A stretch of 60,070 bases of DNA from JBELHJ01 sp042091495 (GCA_042091495.1 JBELHJ010000010.1:1-60070), one strand, 5' to 3'; positions 33,644 to 42,950 are shown, numbered from the stretch's first letter. Program-made: numbers and translations. Notes: generated by a model not told the origin, from the sequence alone.

Positions 33644-34765
33644 TTATTTTAAAACAGATTGATATAAATCTTCATACTTAGGAACAATTTTATGAATATC
33701 AAATTCGTTTGAAATTGCCTTTGCGTTGCTTTTAAAACTTTCGTGAAGTCTAGAATCTGAAAGCATTTGAATTGCATTATTCGCCATAGATTCTACATCA
33801 CCAACTGGACTTAAAAAACCCGATTTGCCATGAATATTAACTTCTGGGATACCACCTGTGTTACTAGAAATAACTGGAACACTAAAAGCCATTGCCTCTA
33901 ATGCGGCTAAACCAAAACTTTCTGTTTCGGAGGGTAATAAAAATAAATCACTCATACATAACACCTTATCGATCTCACTGCTATTTCCTAAAAAAATCAC
34001 TTTTTCACTTATACCTAATTTTTTGGCAATTAACTCCGCATTCAATCGTTCTGGACCATCTCCAACCATAACTAATTTTGCAGGAATTTTTTTTAACACC
34101 AAATTAAAAATTGAAATAACATCATTAATTCGTTTAACTTTTCTAAAATTGGAGATGTGTGTTAAAATCATCTCATTGTCATTGGCCATTAATGAGCGCT
34201 GACAATTAATAATTGTTGAATTTTGCTTGCTTGTATCTATAAAATTTGGAATGACTTTAATTTCTTTTTTGGTATTAAAAATTTTTAAAGTATCTAATTT
34301 TAAACTTTCTGATACTGAGGTTACTGCATCTGATTGATTGATACTAAATGTTACAGCAGTCTTATAAAAAGGATGTTTACCAACAAGTGTAATGTCGGTT
34401 CCATGCAGTGTTGTTACAACAGGAAGATCTATGTTATATTCTTTAAGCATAGATTTTGCCATGTAGGCCGCATAGGCGTGAGGAATAGCGTAATGAACAT
34501 GCAGTAATTGAATCCCATATTTACGAACCATATCTACAATTTTACTTGATAATGCAAGTTCATAGGGTTGATAATGAAACAAATTATATTCTGGCACATT
34601 AACCTCATGAAAATAAACATTAGCACTTAATAATTCCAGTCTAACAGGCTGACTATAGGTAATAAAGTGAACCTCATGTCCACGACGAGACATTTCTAAA
34701 CCTAATTCAGTAGCTACAACGCCACTTCCGCCAAATGTTGGGTAACAAACAACACCTACTTTCAT
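33644..34765 (-). CDS. bshA: N-acetyl-alpha-D-glucosaminyl L-malate synthase BshA
   Basis: A 373-residue GT4 glycosyltransferase. The diagnostic N-terminus is VGVVCYPTFGGSGVVATELG, then HVHYAIPHAYAAYMA and TLHGTDITLVG; the C-terminal donor site has LFLLPSETESFGLAALEAMA. BshA joins UDP-GlcNAc and L-malate, the first step of bacillithiol synthesis, the low-molecular-weight thiol of Firmicutes and Bacteroidota. bshB and bshC are not in the window. It lies two bases after the GH3/beta-lactamase fusion and one base before the FAD/Fe-S dehydrogenase, so it is embedded in a redox and envelope-turnover gene block. Confidence 0.94.
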   Translation of the reverse strand: MKVGVVCYPTFGGSGVVATELGLEMSRRGHEVHFITYSQPVRLELLSANVYFHEVNVPEYNLFHYQPYELALSSKIVDMVRKYGIQLLHVHYAIPHAYAAYMAKSMLKEYNIDLPVVTTLHGTDITLVGKHPFYKTAVTFSINQSDAVTSVSESLKLDTLKIFNTKKEIKVIPNFIDTSKQNSTIINCQRSLMANDNEMILTHISNFRKVKRINDVISIFNLVLKKIPAKLVMVGDGPERLNAELIAKKLGISEKVIFLGNSSEIDKVLCMSDLFLLPSETESFGLAALEAMAFSVPVISSNTGGIPEVNIHGKSGFLSPVGDVESMANNAIQMLSDSRLHESFKSNAKAISNEFDIHKIVPKYEDLYQSVLK

Positions 34766-34767
34766 AA

Positions 34768-37677
34768 TTATTCTATAATTGCCTCATATATTAATCTTTG
34801 AATTTCGGTACGAATATTTTCATTTATTAGCAAGTTATTTGATGCATCTGGGTAAGTTCGGTTTGACATAAAAACATAAACTAATTCTTCATCAGGATCG
34901 GCCCAAGTGTATGTACCAGTGAAACCAGAGTGACCAAAACTTGACATAGAAACACATCCACAAGTTGGGCCTTCATCTATTAACTGAGGCTTATCAAAAC
35001 CTACTCCCCTTCTATTTTCATTTTCACAAAAATAACAGGTATTAAATTTATCAATGGTTTCACTACTAAAATACGTCTTTCCTCCATATTTTCCATTGTT
35101 CAAATACATTTGCATAATTTTCGCTACATCATTGGCACTGCTAAATACACCAGCATGGCCTCCAACACCTCCTAACATGGCTGCTCCCATATCGTGAACA
35201 TATCCTTTAATTTCTTGATGCCTGAAGTAACTATCAACTTCTGTAGGAACTATGTTTGATAATTTTTTTTTAAGCGGTAAGTAAGACGTATAATTAGCAC
35301 CTATTGGTATAAATAATAATTGATCTACTAATAAATTTAAATCAATATTATAGTATGATTCTATATAATCTTTTAAAATATAGTAGGGCAAATCACTGTA
35401 CTTATATTCTAAATTTGGAAGCAACTCTGAGGTTTTAATAGTACTATAAATTGTATCCTTATAGTGTTTAGCTAAATACATCTGATTAGCAACTTTTGTG
35501 GGGTAATCTTCCGATTCTATGTCGTGATATAACTTTTTTAAAGGTTTTTTTGAAATGCTATCAATTGTTTTTAGATAGAATGGAATCCAAGGCTGCAATT
35601 TTGAATAATGAGACAACATTGATTTTAAAGTAATTCCCGATTTATTTGAGTCTTTGTAATCGGGTAACAAATTAGCTAGACTATCCTCTAAATTTAAAAT
35701 ATTCTTTTCTTCCATACTCATTACTACAGGTAATGTTGCCAATATTTTAGTGAGTGAAGCCACATCATAAATACTTGAGTCAGTTACCCTAATCTTTTTG
35801 TCATAAGTATGATAACCAAAATTTTTATTATAAATAACCTTACCTTCCCTAGCAACCAATATCTGAATACCAGGAGTCATTAATTTTTGAATACTATAAT
35901 TAGCAACAGAATCTATTTTATTTAATAAATTACTACTCATTCCAACTGTTTCAGGTTTTGCGTAGCTTAATCTATTAATAAATGGTGTTTCTATACCTTT
36001 ATTAACAATACCTTTTTTACTTATTTGAACAGGTAAAAAACCTTTAGCTGAAAGACCCCCAAAAATAATCTGAGCAGATTTTTTCTGAAAGGAAGGACTA
36101 TTTTGATAACTTACAATAACGCTCTCAATATTTTTAAAAGACGGTATATTAAGTAAAGCATAAGGTGAGGTGAATATATCTAAAATGACTTTTTTCTTTC
36201 TGGATAATTCATGCAACCAGGCACGTTCTTTAGCATTGAATTTATATGGTTTCCATGGCGAAGTATTAGATTTATGAAAACCAATTATAATTAAATCATA
36301 AGGTTCTGATTCTTTTAACAACTCATCTAATCTTTTTGCGTGGATTTTTTTAATCCTAGCATATTTACTTAAAGTATTATAAAAATCATCTCCTTCTGAA
36401 TCACCTAATTTCAGATAACCTATTTTTCTATTAATTAGATTTTTTAGAGGAAGTTGTTCATTTGAATTTTTAACTACGGTTATAGCATGTTCAGCAAGAT
36501 TTTCATAATGAATTTCATCCTTCAATCGGTTTAAATCTTCGACTAAATTAATTGAACTAATTCTTTTGTAATCATTAAGTCCACATTTATATTTAGCCAT
36601 CAGTATTTTCTTTACTGAATACTCGAGTCTTTCTTCTGAAATGATGTCACTTAAAATAGCTTCTTGGATTTTTAAAATAGCCTTAGGAATATCCTCAGAA
36701 ATTAAAAGCACATCATTACCCGATTTAAATGCCTCTAAATCAATCAATCCAGGAGATTTAAAGTTTGAAGCCCCTTTCATATTTAAGGCATCGGTGAAAA
36801 TTAATCCTTCAAATTGTAATTCATTCTTGAGGATGTCATTAACAATGGATTTAGAAATTGAAGATGGATAACCATCTCTAGGATCTAAACTTGGTATGTT
36901 TAAATGTGCAACCATTACACTAGAAAGGCCATTGCTTATTAAAGTTTTATATGGATATAATTCGACATCTTTAATTCTTTTTTTTGAAAAGTTAATGGTT
37001 GGCAATGTTTTATGCGAATCTGTATCAGTATCTCCATGACCTGGAAAATGTTTGGCATTTGCCATAACACCTACAGATTGCATTCCTTCCATAATCAAGC
37101 TTGCTTTTAATGTGACATTATACTTGTCACTTCCAAATGATCTATTACCAATAATAGGATTATTAGGATTAGTGTTTATATCAACTACAGGGGCAAAATT
37201 AAAATGAACACCAAGGCGTTTACAATGTTCACCCAAGAGAACTCCTGTTTGCTTAATAAGAGAATCATTTTTAATAGCTCCTAAAGCCATATTCCATGGA
37301 AATGCAAATGTGGAATCTAAACGCATACTTAAACCCCATTCAGCATCCATGCCTATCAATAGTGGTATTTCTGAAACGCTCTGTAAACGATTACTTAGTC
37401 TAGCTTGTCTAATTGGTCCACCTTTTGAAAAAATAATACCACCTATGTTGTGGTTTACTATTAAATTTTCAATTTCTTTCTCATGAGACTTTGATTTGTT
37501 TGAAAACGCTTGAACCATGAATAGTTGCCCAATCCGCTCTTTAAGAGTTAATCTATTATAAATACTATCAACCCACTTTATTTGGTTTTTATAATCATCA
37601 GCTTTTAAAGGATTGACGACCTGACCCCAAACAAAAGGAGATATAATCAACAAAAAAAGAAGAAGGCCACTGCGCAT
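34768..37677 (-). CDS. Fusion of GH3 beta-N-acetylglucosaminidase and serine beta-lactamase-like hydrolase
   Basis: A 969-residue exported protein. Signal peptide at 1-19 (RSGLLLFLLIISPFVWGQ). The GH3 domain (about 30-370) has IGGIIFSKGG, MDAEWGLSMRLD and the NagZ-type KHFPGHGDTDTDSHKTLP with the catalytic Asp-x-His dyad; a GH3 C-terminal domain follows (to about 590). The second half is class C beta-lactamase/transpeptidase-like: DVASLTKILATLP holds the Ser-x-x-Lys near residue 640, YKYSDLPYY the Tyr-Ser motif, and FGHSGFTGTYTW replaces the usual KTG box. Such fusions occur in Bacteroidota and probably trim muropeptides in the periplasm. Both halves look catalytically intact. Confidence 0.88.
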   Translation of the reverse strand: MRSGLLLFLLIISPFVWGQVVNPLKADDYKNQIKWVDSIYNRLTLKERIGQLFMVQAFSNKSKSHEKEIENLIVNHNIGGIIFSKGGPIRQARLSNRLQSVSEIPLLIGMDAEWGLSMRLDSTFAFPWNMALGAIKNDSLIKQTGVLLGEHCKRLGVHFNFAPVVDINTNPNNPIIGNRSFGSDKYNVTLKASLIMEGMQSVGVMANAKHFPGHGDTDTDSHKTLPTINFSKKRIKDVELYPYKTLISNGLSSVMVAHLNIPSLDPRDGYPSSISKSIVNDILKNELQFEGLIFTDALNMKGASNFKSPGLIDLEAFKSGNDVLLISEDIPKAILKIQEAILSDIISEERLEYSVKKILMAKYKCGLNDYKRISSINLVEDLNRLKDEIHYENLAEHAITVVKNSNEQLPLKNLINRKIGYLKLGDSEGDDFYNTLSKYARIKKIHAKRLDELLKESEPYDLIIIGFHKSNTSPWKPYKFNAKERAWLHELSRKKKVILDIFTSPYALLNIPSFKNIESVIVSYQNSPSFQKKSAQIIFGGLSAKGFLPVQISKKGIVNKGIETPFINRLSYAKPETVGMSSNLLNKIDSVANYSIQKLMTPGIQILVAREGKVIYNKNFGYHTYDKKIRVTDSSIYDVASLTKILATLPVVMSMEEKNILNLEDSLANLLPDYKDSNKSGITLKSMLSHYSKLQPWIPFYLKTIDSISKKPLKKLYHDIESEDYPTKVANQMYLAKHYKDTIYSTIKTSELLPNLEYKYSDLPYYILKDYIESYYNIDLNLLVDQLLFIPIGANYTSYLPLKKKLSNIVPTEVDSYFRHQEIKGYVHDMGAAMLGGVGGHAGVFSSANDVAKIMQMYLNNGKYGGKTYFSSETIDKFNTCYFCENENRRGVGFDKPQLIDEGPTCGCVSMSSFGHSGFTGTYTWADPDEELVYVFMSNRTYPDASNNLLINENIRTEIQRLIYEAIIE

Positions 37678-37698
37678 GAAATATATAAGGTTAAAAGA

Positions 37699-38184
37699 TT
37701 ACTTTATAAATCTATTATGCCAACTATCTTTTGCTGGAACTTCCCAATTGGCCTTATATTCATGAATATTAGTTACCAGATTATTAAATACAATAGTTTT
37801 TTTGGATACTGCCTTTTGCTTAACCATTTTCCTGAACTCGGTTAATGACTTATAAGCCACAAATTCACCTTGTTTAAACGAAACATTCATCTTATCCATT
37901 AGATCAACATCATACTCTTTTTCTAAAGATTGAATAAATCTAACTGATGTATCAATAGAACATCCTGAAGCTTCATTAATTGATTGATCTACAGCCAATA
38001 TTACAAAGCGATTGTATGGAAAATCATAACCAGCTGAAAGCGGTTTTCCGTGAGCTTCCCAGTTTGAAATAAAATCTATTAGTTTAGATTCAATTGACTC
38101 AGCCTCAATAGAATTAAAAGATCTATTACATTGGTAAATCCATAATCTAGAATGATCTGGTAAGCTATTAAAATCTACTAACAT
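37699..38184 (-). CDS. Conserved flavobacterial protein of unknown function
   Basis: A 161-residue soluble protein with no signal or membrane segment. It begins LVDFNSLPDHSRLWIYQCNR, has SNWEAHGKPLSAGYDFPYNRFVILAVDQ and a central Cys in EASGCSIDTSVRFIQ. Homologues, as I recall, are widespread in Bacteroidota and sometimes carry the label ABC transporter ATPase, but no Walker motif is present, so that name is unsupported. The position between the CCG protein and the GH3 fusion is part of a long same-strand block. Confidence 0.68.
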   Translation of the reverse strand: MLVDFNSLPDHSRLWIYQCNRSFNSIEAESIESKLIDFISNWEAHGKPLSAGYDFPYNRFVILAVDQSINEASGCSIDTSVRFIQSLEKEYDVDLMDKMNVSFKQGEFVAYKSLTEFRKMVKQKAVSKKTIVFNNLVTNIHEYKANWEVPAKDSWHNRFIK

Positions 38185-38223
38185 AAATTGAAATTATAGG
38201 CTTTAAAAATAAAAAATAGATTG

Positions 38224-39015
38224 CTATAAGTCTTCTGCTTCAGCAATCATTTCAGCTAAATCAAGAACTTTTACATCTTGTTCTTTTTCTTTTGCTTTGA
38301 TACCATCCGACATCATGGTATTACAAAAAGGGCAACCTGCAGCAATAACATCAGGTTGAGTTGCTAGTGCTTCTTCTGTACGCTCAATATTTATGTCTTT
38401 ATTACCATTTTCAGGTTCCTTAAACATTTGTGCACCACCTGCTCCACAACATAACCCATTTTGTTTACAGCGTTTCATTTCAACCAACTCGGCTTCTAGC
38501 TTTTTAATTAATACTCTTGGTGCCTCATAAATATTATTGGCTCTACCTAAATAACAAGGATCGTGAAATGTTATTTTCTTACCTCTAAAACTTCCGCCTT
38601 CCACAGTTAACTTGCCTTCATTTAATAGTGATTTAAGAAGTTGTGTATGATGAATTACTTCATATTTACCTCCTAATCCTGGGTACTCATTTTTAAGCGT
38701 ATTAAAGCAATGTGGACATGTGGTTACTATACGTTTAACATCATATGCATTCAAAACTTCTATATTAGTCATTGCTTGCATCTGAAATAAAAACTCATTA
38801 CCAGAACGTTTTGCAGGATCACCAGTACAACTTTCTTCGGTACCTAAAACAGCAAAATCAATTTGTGCTTTGTTTAATATTTTAACAAAAGCCTTAGTTA
38901 TTTTTTTTGCCCTATCATCAAAACTACCGGCACAACCAACCCAAAATAAAATTTCAGGTTGTATCCCTTGTGCCACAAGTTCACTCATAGTGGGTACGTT
39001 TAAGTTTGTACTCAT
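38224..39015 (-). CDS. CCG-domain Fe-S protein (HdrB/GlpC/LutA-like)
   Basis: A 263-residue protein with two CCG half-domains. The second is complete: Cys in HDPCYLGR, 34 residues, CCG, 36 residues, then CPFC, fitting C-x(31-39)-CCG-x(35-36)-CxxC, which binds the noncubane 4Fe-4S cluster of HdrB. The first is altered: GCAGSFDD, then SCTGD in place of CCG, then CPHC 35 residues on. HdrB-type proteins reduce disulfides or take electrons from hydroxyacid dehydrogenases. It sits two genes after a membrane ferredoxin/cytochrome-like protein that would be its natural partner. Partner and substrate are inferences. Confidence 0.85.
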   Translation of the reverse strand: MSTNLNVPTMSELVAQGIQPEILFWVGCAGSFDDRAKKITKAFVKILNKAQIDFAVLGTEESCTGDPAKRSGNEFLFQMQAMTNIEVLNAYDVKRIVTTCPHCFNTLKNEYPGLGGKYEVIHHTQLLKSLLNEGKLTVEGGSFRGKKITFHDPCYLGRANNIYEAPRVLIKKLEAELVEMKRCKQNGLCCGAGGAQMFKEPENGNKDINIERTEEALATQPDVIAAGCPFCNTMMSDGIKAKEKEQDVKVLDLAEMIAEAEDL

Positions 39016-39038
39016 ATAAATAATTTTAATGTGTTGTA

Positions 39039-39485
39039 CTAATCGTGTTGGCCATCATCAAACACTTGAATCTTTACATTTTTTTCAATTAAATCTGTAA
39101 ATTTTCCCTTGTATCTAGTAGCTTTTACCAAATGATTATCGATCCAATGGTAATTACCTCCACGAGGTTTTCCCATTAGTAAACTATGAAATTTAAATCC
39201 ATGTTTATTAAGCCAGTTTTGGGTTACCTCCCTGTGATTTTCAGTTCTTGAAGTAAAAAAACAAATCATATGACCTTCTTCATACCAGCGATTACATGTT
39301 TCTAAAGCATCTGGAAAAGGAAGACACGTTCCCATTCTTTCTGGTTCTTCATTTGGTACATCGTCAGTAATTGTACCATCAATGTCAATTAAGTAATTTT
39401 TGATTCCAGCAGGAAGCACAGGACTAACTGTTTCACCAGCTTCTACCTTATCATGTAATAATTTGTCTGCTTCTTCTCTTTCCAT
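39039..39485 (-). CDS. HAD-superfamily phosphatase-like protein
   Basis: A 148-residue small HAD protein. The nucleophile motif is LIDIDGTITDD, with a downstream CFFTSRTENHR (motif II Ser/Thr), GKPRGGNYHWIDNH (motif III Lys) and a trailing VFDDGQHD acid pair. Homologues in Flavobacteria are sometimes named phosphoheptose isomerase, which these motifs do not support; a phosphatase on a small phospho-compound is more likely. It lies between the two halves of the putative HdrED-like redox module. Confidence 0.75.
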   Translation of the reverse strand: MEREEADKLLHDKVEAGETVSPVLPAGIKNYLIDIDGTITDDVPNEEPERMGTCLPFPDALETCNRWYEEGHMICFFTSRTENHREVTQNWLNKHGFKFHSLLMGKPRGGNYHWIDNHLVKATRYKGKFTDLIEKNVKIQVFDDGQHD

Positions 39486-39514
39486 TTGTTTTAGTTTAAA
39501 ATAAATATGTGTAT

Positions 39515-40813
39515 TTAATCATTTTTCCAATTTAACCTATCCATCTGATTAAAAGGCCAAGGAGCACCATTGTTCTCAATATTTGTCATCATGACATTCA
39601 ACTCTGCAGGTGCAGATGATTCCTCCATTACCAAATAACGTCTCATATCCATGATTATGGATAGTGGATTTATACTTACGGGGCATTCTTCAACACAAGC
39701 ATTACATGATGTACAAGCCCAAAGTTCTTCTCTTTTTATGTAATTATCTAGTAACTGCTTATTGTCATTTTTAAACGCACCACTATTTTTTCTTATATTC
39801 TTACCTACCTCTTCAAGACGATCTCTCGTATCCATCATTATCTTTCGAGGTGACAATTGTTTGCCAGTTTGGTTGGCCGGACAAACACTAGTACATCTTC
39901 CACATTCAGTACAAGTGTAGGCATTTAATAACTGTAATTGGTTCAAATCAAAAACATCACTAGCACCAAATTTTGATACTGCATCATTATTATCAGTGTC
40001 TGCATAAGGATCTGCATTAGGGTCTAACATTAGTTTAACCTCATTAGTAACTGAACTAAGATTATCAAATTGTCCTTTGGGTGAAATACTACCTAAGTAG
40101 GTGTTTGGAAAAGCAAGTAAAATATGAAGGTGTTTTGAGTAATATAGATAATTCAAAAACACCAAAATACCTGAAATATGAAGCCACCAACAAACACGCT
40201 CAATAATATTTAGGTTAGATTGATCAATATTATTAAAAAAAGGATATATGAATTGACTAATTACATTACCTGAATTACTAGCCTGAAAATCAGAATCAGT
40301 AGCATTCATAAGAAGAAAAAGCATCATCAAAACAACCTCGAAGTATAAAATATAATTTCCATCTGATTTCGGCCATCCTTGCATTTCAGGATTCAAAAAC
40401 CTTTTAATTTTTATAACATTTCGTCTGAGCCAAAAAATTAAAACACTAAAGAGCACTAAAATTGCTAAAACCTCAAAAGAGTTTATCAGAAAACCATAAA
40501 GAAACCCCAAACCACTGAATATACGATGAGTTCCAAATAAGCCATCAATAATGATTTCTATAACCTCTATATTGATAATAATAAACCCTAAATAAACAAT
40601 AATATGAAGAATACCTGCTACTGGTCGTTTTATCATTTTAGATTGACCAAATGCAATTAACAACATGTTTTTTAAACGCTCACTTTTGTGTGATATAGGC
40701 GCAACAACATTTCCTAATTTAATATTAGCTATAAGCGATTTAATGTTATAAACAAAAAAACCAATTCCAGAAATTAGGAGCAATGCAAATAGAATATTAG
40801 AAATATATGCCAT
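39515..40813 (-). CDS. Membrane cytochrome b-like / dicluster ferredoxin protein (HdrE-HdrD-like)
   Basis: A 432-residue protein. The first 240 residues hold about five to six membrane helices with paired histidines (AGILHIIVYLGF; WWLHISGILVFLNYLYYSKHLHIL) placed as haem b ligands in NarI/HdrE-type proteins. The C-terminal soluble part has two 4Fe-4S clusters: CTECGRCTSVCPANQ (about 310) and CTSCNACVEECPVSINP (about 370). It resembles a fusion of HdrE and the ferredoxin part of HdrD, with the CCG part supplied by the separate gene at 38224. Expected to pass electrons between the quinone pool and a cytosolic substrate. Start ATG overlaps the MCE stop. Confidence 0.82.
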   Translation of the reverse strand: MAYISNILFALLLISGIGFFVYNIKSLIANIKLGNVVAPISHKSERLKNMLLIAFGQSKMIKRPVAGILHIIVYLGFIIINIEVIEIIIDGLFGTHRIFSGLGFLYGFLINSFEVLAILVLFSVLIFWLRRNVIKIKRFLNPEMQGWPKSDGNYILYFEVVLMMLFLLMNATDSDFQASNSGNVISQFIYPFFNNIDQSNLNIIERVCWWLHISGILVFLNYLYYSKHLHILLAFPNTYLGSISPKGQFDNLSSVTNEVKLMLDPNADPYADTDNNDAVSKFGASDVFDLNQLQLLNAYTCTECGRCTSVCPANQTGKQLSPRKIMMDTRDRLEEVGKNIRKNSGAFKNDNKQLLDNYIKREELWACTSCNACVEECPVSINPLSIIMDMRRYLVMEESSAPAELNVMMTNIENNGAPWPFNQMDRLNWKND

Positions 40814-41745
40814 TAATTATCATTTTCTTTATTAGAAGCTGCATCATATGGTTTTGTTTTCTTTCCAAAAACAGATACGTGTATATATCGTTCTGGATTT
40901 AATTTAAAATCTTGAAGCAATGCCTCTAGTTGTTTTGTGGCACCTTCTAGATTTTGATACATGTTATCATCATTCAATAACTTGCCCAAAGTACCATTTC
41001 CACTATTCATTTGATTTAAAATAAGGTTTAGACTAGTTAATGACTTACTTAGGTTATGGATAACATTCGACAAAGTATCGCGATCAATACTACTTGATAT
41101 TTGTTTTAAATTAGAAAGTGTTGCAGTTAGTGTATCCTTATTTAAAACTAACATTTCGTTTAGTAAATCTGATGTCTGTTTGTATGAGGTGAGTGTTTGA
41201 TTAAGTTTTAGTAAAGTAGCATTGAGTTGAATTGAGTCAAGTATACCATTAACGTTCCCAAGGACAGAATTTGCATTACTCATAACATTTTCTACTTGAT
41301 CTTGAATGGGTTTTATTTTTTTGTCGATCATACCAGATATACCTTGATCTGATGAAACCCCAGTCAAATAAGTACCAGATTTGGCTATTTCACCATTGTC
41401 AAAAGCTGGGAGAATATTTACTCCCTTACCGCCTAACAAACTAGCATCATACAATTGGACCTTACTATTTATAGAAAATTCAAAATCAGATTCTATAGCT
41501 AAAGTAACCACCAAGTTAGCAGTTCCATCATCAGTAAAATCTACAGATTTAACTTTGCCTACCTTCAATCCATTAATGGAAACTGGTGTTGAAGGTGCTA
41601 AACCTCCTACATTTTTAAATTTGGAATAATAAATTCTTTGGCTTGTGAACAATCCATCTCCTTTAAGATAGTTGAACATGTATACAAAAAGAAAAATACC
41701 TGAAAGAACAAGTATGGCAGTCTTAATTTCTTTTGAAAACTTCAA
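40813..41745 (-). CDS. MCE/MlaD-family lipid-binding protein
   Basis: A 310-residue protein anchored by one N-terminal helix (TAILVLSGIFLFVYMFNYL) with a single MCE domain (about 38-120: YYSKFKNVGGLAPSTPVSING, VGKVKSVDF and LYDASLLGGKGVNI). A long helical region rich in Asn/Leu/Ser follows (about 140-280). MCE proteins move phospholipids across the periplasm with an ABC partner (MlaFE). No permease or ATPase gene is adjacent. The last base of the stop codon is shared with the ATG of the Fe-S membrane protein downstream. Confidence 0.88.
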   Translation of the reverse strand: MKFSKEIKTAILVLSGIFLFVYMFNYLKGDGLFTSQRIYYSKFKNVGGLAPSTPVSINGLKVGKVKSVDFTDDGTANLVVTLAIESDFEFSINSKVQLYDASLLGGKGVNILPAFDNGEIAKSGTYLTGVSSDQGISGMIDKKIKPIQDQVENVMSNANSVLGNVNGILDSIQLNATLLKLNQTLTSYKQTSDLLNEMLVLNKDTLTATLSNLKQISSSIDRDTLSNVIHNLSKSLTSLNLILNQMNSGNGTLGKLLNDDNMYQNLEGATKQLEALLQDFKLNPERYIHVSVFGKKTKPYDAASNKENDN

Positions 41746-41839
41746 ATTGTTGCAATTTTTTAGAGTTTAAAAATATAAATAAAAAACAAAATAAACCTTA
41801 TAATTGTTGTTTTTTGTAACCTTAAAAATTAATGATAAA

Positions 41840-42892
41840 CTAAGGGTCAAAACGTTTAATAATCGCATCTGTAAAGCCTCTATCTATTGCTTCTTTTTTG
41901 AGTTGCTGTGCTTTTTTAAAATTGTTAGTTTGCGAATAAAAATAACGATAAATTTCACCATTCTTTTGAACAGTAATGTTTGTTAAACCTTTAAAGTTTT
42001 TTGGTGTAGTTTTCACTTTTCTACTTGAAGCTGCAATTTGAATTTTATAAACAGTTTGATTTAAACTTATGTTTTGTTCGGGAACATCTGTTGTAATTTG
42101 TTCTCCAATATTAAATTCAAGCTGTGATTTATATTTTAAAATTGCTTGCGCAATAGATTTTGAAATTTGATCTTGGCCTTTTTTAGAATTTAAATAATCC
42201 CCTTCTTTTTTATTAGTTATGAAACCGGTTTCAATCAAAATACTTGGCATGTAAGTTTGATGTAAAACTATAAATCCAGCTTGTTTTACTCCTCTATTCT
42301 TTCGTTTTAATTGATTTGTAAAATTATCTTGAACATAATCTGCTAACAAAATACTTTGATCTAAATAATCTTCTTGAATTAAAGTTAACCCAATCAAAGA
42401 TTCTGGAGAATTGGGATCGAAACCTTCGTAATGTTTCTCATAATTATCTTCAAGATAAATAACTTCGTTTTCTGCCTTGGCAACTTCCATATTAGTTTTA
42501 TTTCTATGTATTCCCAAAACATAAGTTTCAGAACCGTATGCATTGGAATTATGAGCATTACAGTGAACAGACACAAAAAGATCTGCATCAGCGTTATTAG
42601 CTATTTTACCTCTTTTAAATAAATCTACAAATATGTCAGTCTTTCTAGTATAAATAACATTAACATCTTTATTCCTTGACAATAATTTTCCAACCTTTAA
42701 AACTATACTTAACGTTATATCTTTCTCTTTATAACCGTATTTAGTAGGACGACCTGGATCTTTTCCACCATGTCCAGCATCTAAAACTATATTAAAAGGT
42801 TTAGTGGTTAAATTTTGACAAAAAGCACTATTAAATGAAACAAGAAACAAAACACTAAAAAATAATAGGTTATTTCGCATTAATTGCTTCAT
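41840..42892 (-). CDS. N-acetylmuramoyl-L-alanine amidase (amidase_3) with C-terminal SPOR-like domain
   Basis: A 350-residue exported cell-wall hydrolase. Signal peptide: MKQLMRNNLLFFSVLFLVSF..FCQ. The zinc amidase domain (about 30-260) has VLDAGHGGKDPGR, NADADLFVSVHCNAHNS and SILIETGFITNKKEGDYL, giving the His-Glu-His and catalytic Glu. The last 70 residues (YKIQIAASSRKVKT to AIIKRFDP) resemble a SPOR peptidoglycan-binding fold. It cleaves the amide between muramic acid and the stem peptide, for daughter-cell separation. ATG codons occur at residues 1 and 5. It is divergent from lptD, each with its own -7 box. Confidence 0.92.
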   Translation of the reverse strand: MKQLMRNNLLFFSVLFLVSFNSAFCQNLTTKPFNIVLDAGHGGKDPGRPTKYGYKEKDITLSIVLKVGKLLSRNKDVNVIYTRKTDIFVDLFKRGKIANNADADLFVSVHCNAHNSNAYGSETYVLGIHRNKTNMEVAKAENEVIYLEDNYEKHYEGFDPNSPESLIGLTLIQEDYLDQSILLADYVQDNFTNQLKRKNRGVKQAGFIVLHQTYMPSILIETGFITNKKEGDYLNSKKGQDQISKSIAQAILKYKSQLEFNIGEQITTDVPEQNISLNQTVYKIQIAASSRKVKTTPKNFKGLTNITVQKNGEIYRYFYSQTNNFKKAQQLKKEAIDRGFTDAIIKRFDP

Positions 42893-42942
42893 ATTTGAGT
42901 TGTAAAATGTTGTTAAGACTGATATAAAATTTAGTTATATAC

Positions 42943-42950
42943 CAAAACTA
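42943..42950 (-). promoter_or_regulatory. -7 promoter element for the amidase/MCE gene block
   Basis: Plus-strand CAAAACTA reads TAGTTTTG on the minus strand, a full TAnnTTTG match, about 50 bases before the amidase ATG. It is 16 bases from the opposing lptD element, so the two promoters are back to back. Confidence 0.5.

Noticed and set aside
41804..41986. 60-codon plus-strand frame near the amidase
   Set aside because: Mostly antisense to the amidase C-terminus and without recognisable features.
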